64,000 nt of DNA from Candidatus Borrarchaeum weybense (GTDB lineage Archaea > Asgardarchaeota > Sifarchaeia > Borrarchaeales > Borrarchaeaceae), in the NCBI GenBank assembly GCA_019057385.1, contig JAHQJS010000008.1:1-64000 (forward strand), read 5' to 3'. The notes beneath the pieces were generated by a model. It saw only the letters and a program-made list of their open reading frames with translations, did not search any database and was not told the origin of the DNA. Numbering within the stretch: position 1 is the stretch's first letter; the number at the start of each line of letters is the position of its first letter. The position numbers and the translations under genes were made by a program. Of the stretch, positions 17,213-26,635 are shown one piece after another.

Positions 17213-17258
17213 CATACATCGTTGACTGAAAATTAAGAATCCTATAAATGAAGGATTC

Positions 17259-18032
17259 TTATTCACTACCTTCAATTCGGGGGGCTAAAAAGTATTCTAA
17301 CTTTCCTCCTCCGATAGTCTCAAATCCAATTTTTAATGGCATATCACTTGAATATTCAATTTCTAGATTTTCTGCTGCACTAACAGCTTTTGTCATATCA
17401 CTTAGATACTTAAGGGCATAAATTGCTTTTGATTCTTCTCTTACTTCATACTTATAAAGCGTATCTGTTTCCTTATCAATGATTACCTCAACTTCGCCCG
17501 TGTCTCCTTCAGCGGCTACTTTAAGCATATCTGCGGTCGTCTCCAGAAGAATATAATCCCCTACAACTTCCGCGTCTTTAATAGCATCCTTAAAAACGCC
17601 TGCAACTATATTGATAATTGTATTAAATTCAATTTTAGGAATAGGTATTTCCTCTCCACTTGTATCTCCAAGTAAAGAAAGGCTGAAATTACGTGTGACC
17701 TTGTCAGATTTTAACTTCAGTTTTAATTTATTCTTAGTCTCATCCACAGTAAGTTCTAAGGAATCTGATCCTCCTGCTCTTCGCATGATCTGCATCATTT
17801 CAGTAAGGCTAATTCCAAATTTTGTTTCGCCAGTGCATTTGTAATCTTGAAATACGCTGGATGGTACTTGGAGGTCAACCATTGCAATATGTGCTTCGTC
17901 AATCGCGCGTGCATGAAGGCCAGATTCGTCTGCAGAAAAATAAATCTCCTTTACAAGAGCTGATAGCGCTTCTATAATTGTCTTCCATGTGATAGCTTCT
18001 TCAAAAAAGGCTTTTACAACCATTTTCATCAT
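17259..18032 (-). CDS. pcn: DNA polymerase sliding clamp (PCNA)
   Basis: A 257-residue clamp with the two-domain PCNA fold. ITWKTIIEALSALVKEIYF opens domain 1, AIDEAHIAMVDLQVPSSVF carries the conserved DxSHVALV-like strand, and the C-terminal LKIGFETIGGGKLEYFLAPRIE is the PCNA closing strand. It forms a ring tethering polymerases, ligase, FEN1 and RNase HII. It has a long upstream region (18033-18635) containing its promoter and several relic hairpins. Confidence 0.96.
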   Translation of the reverse strand: MMKMVVKAFFEEAITWKTIIEALSALVKEIYFSADESGLHARAIDEAHIAMVDLQVPSSVFQDYKCTGETKFGISLTEMMQIMRRAGGSDSLELTVDETKNKLKLKLKSDKVTRNFSLSLLGDTSGEEIPIPKIEFNTIINIVAGVFKDAIKDAEVVGDYILLETTADMLKVAAEGDTGEVEVIIDKETDTLYKYEVREESKAIYALKYLSDMTKAVSAAENLEIEYSSDMPLKIGFETIGGGKLEYFLAPRIEGSE

Positions 18033-18635
18033 CTCTGTTAAATTATTTTAAAATCTCATTTAATCTATCATTCAGTTGAACTGTGAGAACAACTCCTTAA
18101 AAGATAAATTATCTTATTACGCGCTCGTTCATAGAAATACCCCAAGGAAATTCCTTCCCTTAAGGGTGGAGAGGAAGTGAGATCGGACTCTGCTTACACC
18201 CCCCCCTTTCTGTGAGGCGCAGGGGATAGTTTACCCAACCTCGCTCGGGTGGTGTTTTAATGACGGGTACTCGCAAGTCCTGTCGCTCCCAACACCAGGG
18301 AGTAAGTCCACTTCGAGATTGTTGTAAAGGCTTTTTACATCAGCAGCATCGTTCCTACCCCTCAGAACTTTTAACCACCGACGACAGACCAGGGGGCTAG
18401 TGGAACACCCCAGGGTGTCGTGGCCTAAACAGCTGCTGCATCTCACTGAGAGATGCCCTCTAATCAACTAAGAGACTTGCATGAACAAGTCCCTACCCTT
18501 TAGGGTGGGGTAGTTGGCTTACCTGTTGATCTTTAGTTTTACTTAGACTAATATAAAACATAATAGTTCTTTAAAAAAGTTATTTAGATGTAATAATCTT
18601 GATTAAAAAAGTTCATTTGTAATGGTTGTACAAGT
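18033..18635. mobile_element. GC-rich relic block with IS605-like hairpins between pcna and the GT4 genes
   Basis: About 600 bp separate divergent genes. Hairpin-bearing ends occur at 18147-18178 (CCTTCCCTTAAGGGTGGAGAGG) and at 18488-18517 (CCCTACCCTTTAGGGTGGGG then TAGTTGG), resembling the relic at 29191. Between them, 18180-18480 is markedly richer in G+C than its surroundings. Its longest reverse frame (18231-18467, 78 codons) has a CSSC pair but no clear RuvC or zinc-ribbon match, so I do not call it a gene. The likely origin is a decayed IS200/IS605 element. Confidence 0.45.
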
Positions 18636-19943
18636 ATGAATATTTGTATCGCTACGGATTTATTCCCCCCAGAAGGAGGCGGTAGTGAACTTAGCGCTTA
18701 TTTTTTGGCGAAAGGTCTTGCTAAACGAGGGCATAATCTCTTAGTCGTTATGCCTCATTTTGGTCAAAAAACAGTTTATAAAGAGCACAAATGGTTTAAA
18801 ATCATCCGTTTTCGATATCTTCGTGCGCCAAATGTGGATTTTTTAAGAAATGTTGTACAAAATGAGTTGCTTTATATTTATATGGCCCAGATGCTCAAAA
18901 AGATTGTAAAAACTTACGAAATAGAACTTATTCACGCGCAAAATATGCTTACAGTTCCTCCATCTGTTATTGCTGCTAAAAAAACTAACATTCCCGTAAT
19001 AGCCCATATTCGTGATTATTGGCCTATTTGTTTTAGGAGATCATTCATACGTCCCAATGGCAGCGTTTGCGACAGTTGTAATTCTAAAAATTTGATTAAC
19101 TGCATTCGCCTAGAAGGTCAGTTTTCCTCTTTTTTCATGCCTGCTAGTATTCCATATATTTCCGCAAATATGGGTCTTAAACAATTACTATTGAATCGAG
19201 CAGATCACGTAATTGCAATTAGTGATGCAGTACGTACGATGCTTTTAGCAAGGCGGTCTATAGTTATGAAACATTTCTCGCGTTTGACTCCACAAAAAAT
19301 CTCTGTGGTTCCAAATATAATGCCTATACCTTCAAAGAGACTTACAGAAAGTGAATTACTCGGAATGCGTCGTTATTACAAATTAGATGAAAAAGATATG
19401 CTTGTTTTATACGTAGGTCAATTGACTTATGACAAGGGGGTTCATATACTTATTAAAGCTCTTGAGCTATTATTACTCAAGAATACTTCATTAAAACTCA
19501 TTATCCTGGGAAAGGGTCCATTAGCTAGTCATCTTGAAAAAATTAAAGGTCGTTTTGGCGATCAATTAAGATATTTTGGATTTTTACCATATAACAAAGT
19601 CCTACAATTCTATCAAATGGCTGATATAGTTGTAGTTCCATCAATCTGGCCTGAAGCGCTAGGTCGCGTCAATCTTGAAGCTATGGCACTAAGAAAACCA
19701 GTCATTGCGACAAAAGTAGGTGGTATCCCTGAAATTATTACACACGAAAAAGACGGAATATTAATTGAACCCGGTGATCCTAAAGAGATAGAACATGCGC
19801 TTTACAGACTTATAAACGATCCAGATCTTAGATCACGTATTGGATTGGAAGGAAGAAAAACAGTAGAGAAACGATATAACGAAGGCATTGTTTGTGATCA
19901 GATACTCTCAATATATAAGAAATTAACGCGGTTTCGACAATAA
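18636..19943 (+). CDS. GT4-family glycosyltransferase, tandem copy 1
   Basis: A 435-residue GT-B enzyme. N-terminal MNICIATDLFPPEGGGSE carries the Gly-rich loop; the C-terminal donor domain has LYVGQLTYDKGVHIL, ILGKGPLASHLEKI and the EX7E region WPEALGRVNLEAMALRKPV. Between the domains it has a Cys-containing insert, VCDSCNSKNLINC, that may bind a metal. It is about two-thirds identical by eye to the next gene, and the GGTTGTACAA context just before the start is shared too, so the pair arose by tandem duplication. It probably adds a sugar to the lipid-linked glycan handled by the flippase downstream. Confidence 0.9.
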   Translation: MNICIATDLFPPEGGGSELSAYFLAKGLAKRGHNLLVVMPHFGQKTVYKEHKWFKIIRFRYLRAPNVDFLRNVVQNELLYIYMAQMLKKIVKTYEIELIHAQNMLTVPPSVIAAKKTNIPVIAHIRDYWPICFRRSFIRPNGSVCDSCNSKNLINCIRLEGQFSSFFMPASIPYISANMGLKQLLLNRADHVIAISDAVRTMLLARRSIVMKHFSRLTPQKISVVPNIMPIPSKRLTESELLGMRRYYKLDEKDMLVLYVGQLTYDKGVHILIKALELLLLKNTSLKLIILGKGPLASHLEKIKGRFGDQLRYFGFLPYNKVLQFYQMADIVVVPSIWPEALGRVNLEAMALRKPVIATKVGGIPEIITHEKDGILIEPGDPKEIEHALYRLINDPDLRSRIGLEGRKTVEKRYNEGIVCDQILSIYKKLTRFRQ

Positions 19944-20030
19944 CTTCAGGCGTGTCCTCTTCAATATTTCCTTTAACTTGTAAATAAACTCAGTTACAGA
20001 AACAAATCTGAGCTGAAAGGTTGTACAAAC

Positions 20031-21338
20031 ATGAATATATGTATAACTACAGATTTATTCCCCCCAGAAGGAGGAGGTAGTGAACGTAGCACTTATTTTT
20101 TGGCGAAAGGCCTTGCAAAACGAGGACATAATATCCTAGTCGTCATGCCTCATTTTGGTCAAAAAACAGTATATGAAGAGCATAAATGGTTCAAAATCAT
20201 CCGTTTTCGATATCTTCGTGCACCAGATGTGCCAGTATTCAGGAATATCGTTAAAAATGAATTATTTTGCCTTTTTATGGCAAAAAAACTTAAGAAAATC
20301 TTAAAAGATTACAGAATTGAGCTTATTCATGCACAAAACATTCTAACGATTCCTCCCTCCGTTATCGCTGGTAGAAATACCAAAATACCAGTTATTGGCA
20401 CTATTCGTGATTATTGGCCAATTTGTTTTAGAAGGTCATTTACAAAACCTAATGGCAATGAATGTGACCAATGCAATTTCAAAAATTTAGTCAATTGTGT
20501 CAGTCTTGAGGGTGTGCTTCCCTCTTTTTCTATGCCAGTAATCCTCCCCTATATTTATGCAAATTTGGCTCTTAAACAATTATTATTAAATAAAGCAGAC
20601 CACGTCATTGCAGTAAGCGAGGCATTGCGTAAATTACTTTTGACAAGACTGCCCTTAAATAAATTGAAGAATTGTATACAATTGCCTTCCCAAAGAATCT
20701 CTGTCGTTCCAAATATAATGCCTTTACCTTCAAAGATCCTTACAAAACCTGAACTGATGTTAATGCGCCGTAACTATAAATTTAATGAAAATACTAAACT
20801 GATTCTTTTTGTAGGTCAACTAACTTATGAGAAGGGCATTCTTGTACTTATCCGTGCAATTAAACAATTATCACAAAAAAATCCTTCTGTAAAGTTTGCA
20901 ATCCTTGGAAAAGGTCCTCTCACGGATTACATAAAGAAAATGCAAGCCAGTATAGGAGATCAATTTCGATATTTTGGATTTTTACCTTATAATGAAGTAC
21001 TAAAATTCTACCAGATGGCAGATATTGTTGTATCTCCCTCAATTTGGCCTGAACCTCTAAGTCGTGTTATTATTGAGGCTATGGCACTAGGAAGACCGGT
21101 TATAGCAACAAATGTAGGTGGTACTCCAGAAATTATTACTCATGAAAAAAATGGCATATTAATTGAACCTGGGAATCCCATAGAGATTGAGAACGCGATT
21201 AATAGATTAATAAACGATTCAGATCTTAGATTTCATATAGGTTTAGAAGGAAAAAAAACAATAGAAAAACATTACAATGAAGCAAGTATTTGTGATAAAA
21301 TACTCTCATTATACCATAGAGTACTTAGTAGTTACTGA
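20031..21338 (+). CDS. GT4-family glycosyltransferase, tandem copy 2
   Basis: A 435-residue paralogue of the preceding gene with the same length and landmarks: MNICITTDLFPPEGGGSE, the Cys insert ECDQCNFKNLVNC, LFVGQLTYEKGILVL, ILGKGPLTDYIKKM and WPEPLSRVIIEAMALGRPV. The divergence is spread over both domains, which suggests an old duplication and possibly different donors or acceptors. It carries an 8-residue longer stretch around residue 210 (LNKLKNCIQLPSQ), balanced elsewhere. It lies 87 bp after copy 1 and 102 bp before the flippase gene. Confidence 0.9.
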   Translation: MNICITTDLFPPEGGGSERSTYFLAKGLAKRGHNILVVMPHFGQKTVYEEHKWFKIIRFRYLRAPDVPVFRNIVKNELFCLFMAKKLKKILKDYRIELIHAQNILTIPPSVIAGRNTKIPVIGTIRDYWPICFRRSFTKPNGNECDQCNFKNLVNCVSLEGVLPSFSMPVILPYIYANLALKQLLLNKADHVIAVSEALRKLLLTRLPLNKLKNCIQLPSQRISVVPNIMPLPSKILTKPELMLMRRNYKFNENTKLILFVGQLTYEKGILVLIRAIKQLSQKNPSVKFAILGKGPLTDYIKKMQASIGDQFRYFGFLPYNEVLKFYQMADIVVSPSIWPEPLSRVIIEAMALGRPVIATNVGGTPEIITHEKNGILIEPGNPIEIENAINRLINDSDLRFHIGLEGKKTIEKHYNEASICDKILSLYHRVLSSY

Positions 21339-21440
21339 GTTTCAAAAACTTCTGCAAATTCATCATGAAAATTTTTAATATCTCAGTCCTTCTCCGTTTT
21401 TAAGCTCAAAAAATTGATATGTGATTAGACCTCAATTGCG

Positions 21441-23051
21441 TTGTGGGATCTTATGTCTACTACGAGTAAAATGATCAAAGGGTATTCTTACGTTTCTTTA
21501 GATAATCTTGCGTTTTATATTCTTGGTTTCGCTTATTGGCTATTAACAGCATGGTTTCTTACGCCCGGTCAGCTTGGATTAGTTACCTTTGCAATTTCTA
21601 CAGTTGGATTTGGACAATTATTTTCCGATTTGCGTCTTGGACTAATCCTTAGACGTTATATCGCCGAATTCAGTACATTAGGCGAAGAAAATAAGATTAG
21701 AGTTTGTTTTAGATTTATTTTAAAAATTAGGCTTGCAGTGGCAACGATTTTTTGTATCTTCTTTATTGTTTTAGCAGATTATATCGCGATTTTCTTTCAG
21801 AATCCAGGATATGCGCTTGCATTGAGAGTTGCTGCGTTTAGTATTCTATTTGGAGCATTTACAGATATTGTAATGAGTGTGTTGGAAGGATTGCAAGAGT
21901 TTAAAAAAGAATTATTCTTTACGATTTTTAGAAGAAGTGCATTGATTCTCTTCTTCGTTCTCTTCGTTATAGTCAGTGGGTTTGGTGCTGTCGGTGCGTT
22001 ACTTGGATACTCATTAGCGCCACTTATTGTTGGTATAATCTTTCTATTTTTAATTTTTCAGAAATTTGAAAAGGAATCCGAACCTAGTAAAGTCGAACTC
22101 GATATGAAGAGAATCATTAGTTATTCAAAATGGATGATCGTTTCATCTATTACATTTTATCTCTATAGCAACGTCAATATCTTAATACTCACCTACTTTT
22201 TTGATTTATTAACCGTAAGTTATTACAAAGTAGCGGTTGCCACTCTTGATAACATTATCGGCTACATCAATGTATCAGGAAGGGTCTTAGAACCGTTACA
22301 AACAAGTTTTTTTGTAACAAATAAGAAAAATGCCACTTTTTGGAAATTACAGAAAACATATTTTGAGAGTACAAAATATGCTTTCTTTTCTGCGCTTCCA
22401 ATAATTGTTTTCACATTCTTATTAGCAGATTCAGTGATTTCTTTGTTATATCCCCCAGCATATTCTTCATCAGTCATTTTTTTGATAATTCTCTCTTTTG
22501 GATACGTTGGACGCGCAGTTACTATCGGTATACGTTCAACTTTTGCAGCGATTGAAAGACCAGACTGGATTGCGAAATATTATGGTCTAATGACTTTAAT
22601 AAACACAGTACTTGCTCTCGGTTTGATTCCTTTCGTTCAGGAAATTGCTGTAGCGATCGCGTTTTCGCTTGGGAGTTGCGTTGGCGTTTTATATTGCGTT
22701 TTAAAAATTAAGGCATTTCTTAAAACTCCATTTCCTTCAATACCAGTCTTTAAATATACAATAGCAAGTATTCTCGTCTATATAGTCTGCTATGGAGTCT
22801 TAAGAGTACTCTCTTTGTTTTCAATCATTAATTTCATTCTTATTATCATTGTCATCGTCCTAGGAATCGCAATATATCTTCCCTCAGTAATCTTCCTTGG
22901 TGGTATTAACCACGAAGACTTAGATCGTTTGAAATTGTTTGCAGAAAGAGTTCCTTTTCTCAAGAGACCTTTTATCTTATTTTATGATTTCGGTTGCGTT
23001 CTTATTAGATTTAAAGAAAAGATATTAGCAAAATATGAGGGAAAATCTTGA
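21441..23051 (+). CDS. Polysaccharide/oligosaccharide flippase (Wzx-like, MATE/MVF superfamily)
   Basis: A 536-residue membrane protein with about fourteen hydrophobic segments in the two-bundle layout of Wzx/RfbX transporters. The early YVSLDNLAFYILGFAYWLLT and the FGQLFSDLRLGLILRRYIAE loop are typical. It would turn a lipid-linked sugar to the outer face of the membrane, before AglB transfer. It overlaps the next glycosyltransferase gene by 4 bp, so the two are translated together. Confidence 0.87.
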   Translation: MWDLMSTTSKMIKGYSYVSLDNLAFYILGFAYWLLTAWFLTPGQLGLVTFAISTVGFGQLFSDLRLGLILRRYIAEFSTLGEENKIRVCFRFILKIRLAVATIFCIFFIVLADYIAIFFQNPGYALALRVAAFSILFGAFTDIVMSVLEGLQEFKKELFFTIFRRSALILFFVLFVIVSGFGAVGALLGYSLAPLIVGIIFLFLIFQKFEKESEPSKVELDMKRIISYSKWMIVSSITFYLYSNVNILILTYFFDLLTVSYYKVAVATLDNIIGYINVSGRVLEPLQTSFFVTNKKNATFWKLQKTYFESTKYAFFSALPIIVFTFLLADSVISLLYPPAYSSSVIFLIILSFGYVGRAVTIGIRSTFAAIERPDWIAKYYGLMTLINTVLALGLIPFVQEIAVAIAFSLGSCVGVLYCVLKIKAFLKTPFPSIPVFKYTIASILVYIVCYGVLRVLSLFSIINFILIIIVIVLGIAIYLPSVIFLGGINHEDLDRLKLFAERVPFLKRPFILFYDFGCVLIRFKEKILAKYEGKS

Positions 23052-24214
23052 AGATTGGCATTCTTCACCGTTCTCTTCATACAACACGTGGCGCAGAGAA
23101 AATGGTCATAGATTTATGTACAGGGCTGAAGAAAAGAGGTCTTGATATCACAGTAATCACTCAAAATATTAGAACAAATGTTAAGAATATGTTTTCGCAA
23201 GAAGGAATTCATTTTTGTGACATAGGCGGTTCACCTATCGGTATGCAATACTGGTTTTCTATACCTAAGGTAGTGAAGAAACTACAAGAACATGTTCCAA
23301 CTGACTTAGATGTCATAAATGCACACAATTTCCCTTCTAACCTAGCTGGATACAAATACATTCAATCGCAAAACAAACCATTTATCTGTTATATTCACGA
23401 GCCTCCACGATTTTTCTATGACAGGAATTATTTCAGAGAAGCAAGTTTGTCTTTCAAGTTGTTCTTCGGGCTTATTAGACACCTTTATATGCCTTCTGAT
23501 CAAAAAGCAGTGAAATCTGCAGATTTAGTCTTGGCGAATAGTGCTTTTACAAAAGCGAAAATTGAAGCAGTTTATGAAAAAAATGCTCAGGTATTATATC
23601 CAGGTATCGATATTGAAAGATTTCATCATCGAAATGAAGGCAAAATTTACAGAGAACAGCTTTTCCCGAATATAGAGGCCGTAATTCTTACAGTATCGAG
23701 ATTATCTCCCGTGAAAAACATCGCTATGCTAATTAAATCTTTTAAATACGTGTACAAAAAATTAAATTCATGTCGGTTAGTTATTATAGGACGCGGACAA
23801 GAAAAGAACCGCTTGGTAAAATTGAGTAAAACTCTCGGTCTAGATCATGCTATTCTGTTTCTGACAAACGTACCAGACAAAGAAATGCCAATTTATTACT
23901 CTATGGCTGATATTGTAGCGTATCCTCCTCTCATGGAGCCTTGGGGCCTAGTTCCGATAGAAGCAATGTCTTGTGAAACACCTGTAGTCGCTTCAAATGA
24001 AGGAGGTCCACTTGAATCAGTGATTCATGAGAAAACAGGTCTTTTATCAAACCCAAGGGATCCTATTGCATTCTCAAATGCACTTCTCATGTTATTAAAA
24101 AATGAGGAACTACGACACAAGATGGGCAAAGAAGGAAGGGCTTTGTCAGAGGCACGATTTTCATTAGAAGTAATGATCGATAATTTTTTAGCCGCGTTTC
24201 GGTCCGTCCTCTAA
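23048..24214 (+). CDS. GT4-family glycosyltransferase
   Basis: A 388-residue GT-B enzyme starting from TTG 23048, inside the TTGA overlap with the flippase stop. MKIGILHRSLHTTRGAEKMV carries the acceptor-side loop (GAEK). The donor domain has LTVSRLSPVKNIAMLI, GRGQEKNRLVKL and EPWGLVPIEAMSCETPVVASNEGG. Among GT4 enzymes this resembles Alg2/WbaZ-type mannosyltransferases (RGAEKMV and the EPWG motif), but the donor is not certain. The operon arrangement ties it to lipid-linked glycan assembly. Confidence 0.88.
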   Translation: MKIGILHRSLHTTRGAEKMVIDLCTGLKKRGLDITVITQNIRTNVKNMFSQEGIHFCDIGGSPIGMQYWFSIPKVVKKLQEHVPTDLDVINAHNFPSNLAGYKYIQSQNKPFICYIHEPPRFFYDRNYFREASLSFKLFFGLIRHLYMPSDQKAVKSADLVLANSAFTKAKIEAVYEKNAQVLYPGIDIERFHHRNEGKIYREQLFPNIEAVILTVSRLSPVKNIAMLIKSFKYVYKKLNSCRLVIIGRGQEKNRLVKLSKTLGLDHAILFLTNVPDKEMPIYYSMADIVAYPPLMEPWGLVPIEAMSCETPVVASNEGGPLESVIHEKTGLLSNPRDPIAFSNALLMLLKNEELRHKMGKEGRALSEARFSLEVMIDNFLAAFRSVL

Positions 24215-24253
24215 TATTATATAAAAATTCAAAAAAAGTCCAGTTTATTCTTT

Positions 24254-24532
24254 TTAAGAGTTATTTACGTTTTGGAAATGGCTCTCAATTTCTTCCATTA
24301 AATCATCGCCACACTCATCAAATAAGATTTTTGCAAATTGTTGCTGTACTTGAGCCAAATCATCACGACATTGTGCCGACAAAGTTTTTCCCCGATAACG
24401 CCTGAGAGTCAGTAATATATCTGGGTCTTTGAACGTTGCGCTCACAATCAAATCATCAATTTCAGATGCAGCAGCAAACTTTGCACAAACGAAATCCCAT
24501 TTTGAGATTTTCTCTTCTGGTGTGGCGGACAT
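24254..24532 (-). CDS. Hypothetical 92-residue acidic helical protein
   Basis: I do not recognise this protein. It is 92 residues, mainly helical and acidic, with no membrane segment or zinc site. The middle contains ATFKDPDILLTLRRYRGKTLSA and the end is DDLMEEIESHFQNVNN. Codon use is like its neighbours. It lies tail-to-tail with the GT4 gene and is preceded by about 220 bp without any other frame. Confidence 0.55.
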   Translation of the reverse strand: MSATPEEKISKWDFVCAKFAAASEIDDLIVSATFKDPDILLTLRRYRGKTLSAQCRDDLAQVQQQFAKILFDECGDDLMEEIESHFQNVNNS

Positions 24533-24753
24533 ACAAAATGTCTCCTTGTGCTCTTATTTCACAGTCTTACTGTGTTTGTGAACGAAATATTACTTAAATG
24601 TTTTCTATTCGGGGCAATGCGCTCACGTGTTTTTGCAATAAGGCGCGGAGTGATTTTGTTGAAAGTGAAATCCCTTAAGAGACAACTTATCTGTTTGAAA
24701 ACCTGCTCCCAAGAATAACTTAAGGGGTGACCTTAAACACATGGACTCCAAAA

Positions 24754-26349
24754 TCACAGCGCCGACAAAAAAAATAGACGCTTTGCAACTTTTTTCGCCC
24801 CTGCAATTGTGATATATGGACCAAGTTTAGGACCACTATCAGTTCCAAGAAGAATGTGGTAAAGTAATCGAAAAAAATTCCGAGGTTTCAACGAATTGTT
24901 TCTCGCCACCTCGAAAATGGCTTGTTGTATTACTTCTCCACTTTTATTTTCCTCCAGTATGGGTATGAGGTCCTTTATTGCATTTTTTTCATTAATAGAC
25001 AGCTCCACTGGTTCAACTTCGATTTCCTTAAAATCTTCCACCCAATTTTTCGCAAATTGAAAGCGTTCTTTAAGACCTTTGTTGTTTCCATCTTTTGAAT
25101 AGCCTAATTCTTCCAGTTTTGCCATTAAAAACTTGTCAATAGCAGTTTCTGGCGCAACGGACACTAAGTTTATTAAGATATTATATGAAACATGTTCTGG
25201 GCGGGTTTCTGGTGATTTCAGCAAATTTGTATACTCATAGAGTGCAATGTTCTTTATCCTCTTCGCCTCGTTTTTCTCTTTCCTTACTCCAAAGTAGATA
25301 TCTTCCAGATAATCATATTCGTCCATGAGTTTTGGAATATCTTCAATGCCTACCGATCTTGTTCCTTGAAACCGCTTAAGCATTAACAACATCAAAGATT
25401 TACAGGAACCATAGCGAAGCCATACTTGTGGTGTAAGAACATTTCCTAGAGATTTTGAAATCTTTGTTCCGCCCTTGTCAAGGAACATTTCATAGCGTTC
25501 ATGATACGGTGGTGCAGTTTGCAGAATTTCTCTCTGGATCTGGTCATTCACAACAACAGAATCATGTATATCTTTTCCATATGCCTCAAAATCGACCCCT
25601 AGTGCGTCCCATCGTGCAGCAAACTCTACTTTCCAATTAAGTTTGCCTTGGTCTTTTGTGTAGTCTGCAAATCCTTGATGGTCACATCCTTTAATGATTT
25701 CATCTCGCAAAGGCGAGTCTGTGCATGTATAAAACACAGAATGGGTTTCCGGATGGAACTCTGTGACCTTTGTTGTATACATCTTGCCACAGTTCTCACA
25801 AACCGCATAATAAGGCAGAACTTCTGTATATTTTTCCTGACCTGTCAAATCTTTTACAATATCACCAACTTTTTCTGCATTTGCTAGTATTAACTCAATC
25901 TGTTTCGTGAATGCGCCTTTCTTATACATCTCCCGAGCTGAAACGGATGTGAACTCTACACCACAGATATCTAATGCATCAATTAACATAGAACTCATGT
26001 GAATTCCGTAACTTTCATGGCAGTTGAAGGGGTCAGGAATATCTGTTACAGGGACACCAATATATTTTTTCAATTCGTCTGCGTTTGGCATTCCAGCAGG
26101 TACTTTTCTCAGTCCATCCATATCATCTGAATAGGCAATAAACTCAGATTTATGACCCACATCTTCAACTGCTAGCTTTATGATAAAACTGCGAGCCGCA
26201 TCAGAAAAACTTCCTATATGAGGAAATCCAGAAGCGCCTAGCCCGCTCTCAGTACGAAATAACTCCGTCTTTTCCCCCATTCGCTTTTTATATGCCAATG
26301 CATCCATCGCAAGTTTGTCTATCCATGAACCTCTGCCAATTATTTTCAT
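24754..26349 (-). CDS. lysS: Lysyl-tRNA synthetase, class I
   Basis: A 531-residue class I (archaeal-type) LysRS. The Rossmann-fold motif is FPHIGSFSDA (HIGS at residues 44-47) and the second signature is GTKISKSLGN (about residue 295). A zinc-binding cluster CENCGKMYTT and CTDSPLRDEIIKGCDHQG lies between them. It charges tRNA-Lys; most bacteria and all eukaryotes use the unrelated class II enzyme, so this is a clear archaeal marker. The C-terminal helical anticodon-binding part is complete. Confidence 0.96.
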   Translation of the reverse strand: MKIIGRGSWIDKLAMDALAYKKRMGEKTELFRTESGLGASGFPHIGSFSDAARSFIIKLAVEDVGHKSEFIAYSDDMDGLRKVPAGMPNADELKKYIGVPVTDIPDPFNCHESYGIHMSSMLIDALDICGVEFTSVSAREMYKKGAFTKQIELILANAEKVGDIVKDLTGQEKYTEVLPYYAVCENCGKMYTTKVTEFHPETHSVFYTCTDSPLRDEIIKGCDHQGFADYTKDQGKLNWKVEFAARWDALGVDFEAYGKDIHDSVVVNDQIQREILQTAPPYHERYEMFLDKGGTKISKSLGNVLTPQVWLRYGSCKSLMLLMLKRFQGTRSVGIEDIPKLMDEYDYLEDIYFGVRKEKNEAKRIKNIALYEYTNLLKSPETRPEHVSYNILINLVSVAPETAIDKFLMAKLEELGYSKDGNNKGLKERFQFAKNWVEDFKEIEVEPVELSINEKNAIKDLIPILEENKSGEVIQQAIFEVARNNSLKPRNFFRLLYHILLGTDSGPKLGPYITIAGAKKVAKRLFFLSAL

Positions 26350-26635
26350 TCTTAATCCTCGGTGTAATTGAACGCTTACATTAATCGCAACTTCTTAGTT
26401 TTATATGAAATGTAAAATACTTTTGAGTATAACCCTCCACAAATTAGGGTCATTGATTTTTTATGGATAACGATTGCTCACAAAGACTCAAATTTCTGCG
26501 TTATTAAAAAATGCTAAGTTTTTTGATAACAATTCATAACAACTCCATCTGCTCTTAGCATTAATTTCTTAAATTTATATTTCATAGTGTACTTAGTAGC
26601 CAAAAATAAGTCAAAAAAATGGAGTTCAAAATTAA

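Noticed and set aside
18231..18467. Reverse frame of 78 codons as a TnpB C-terminus
   Set aside because: Only one CxxC is present and no DRDxNAA or RuvC sequence; it is retained only as part of the relic block.
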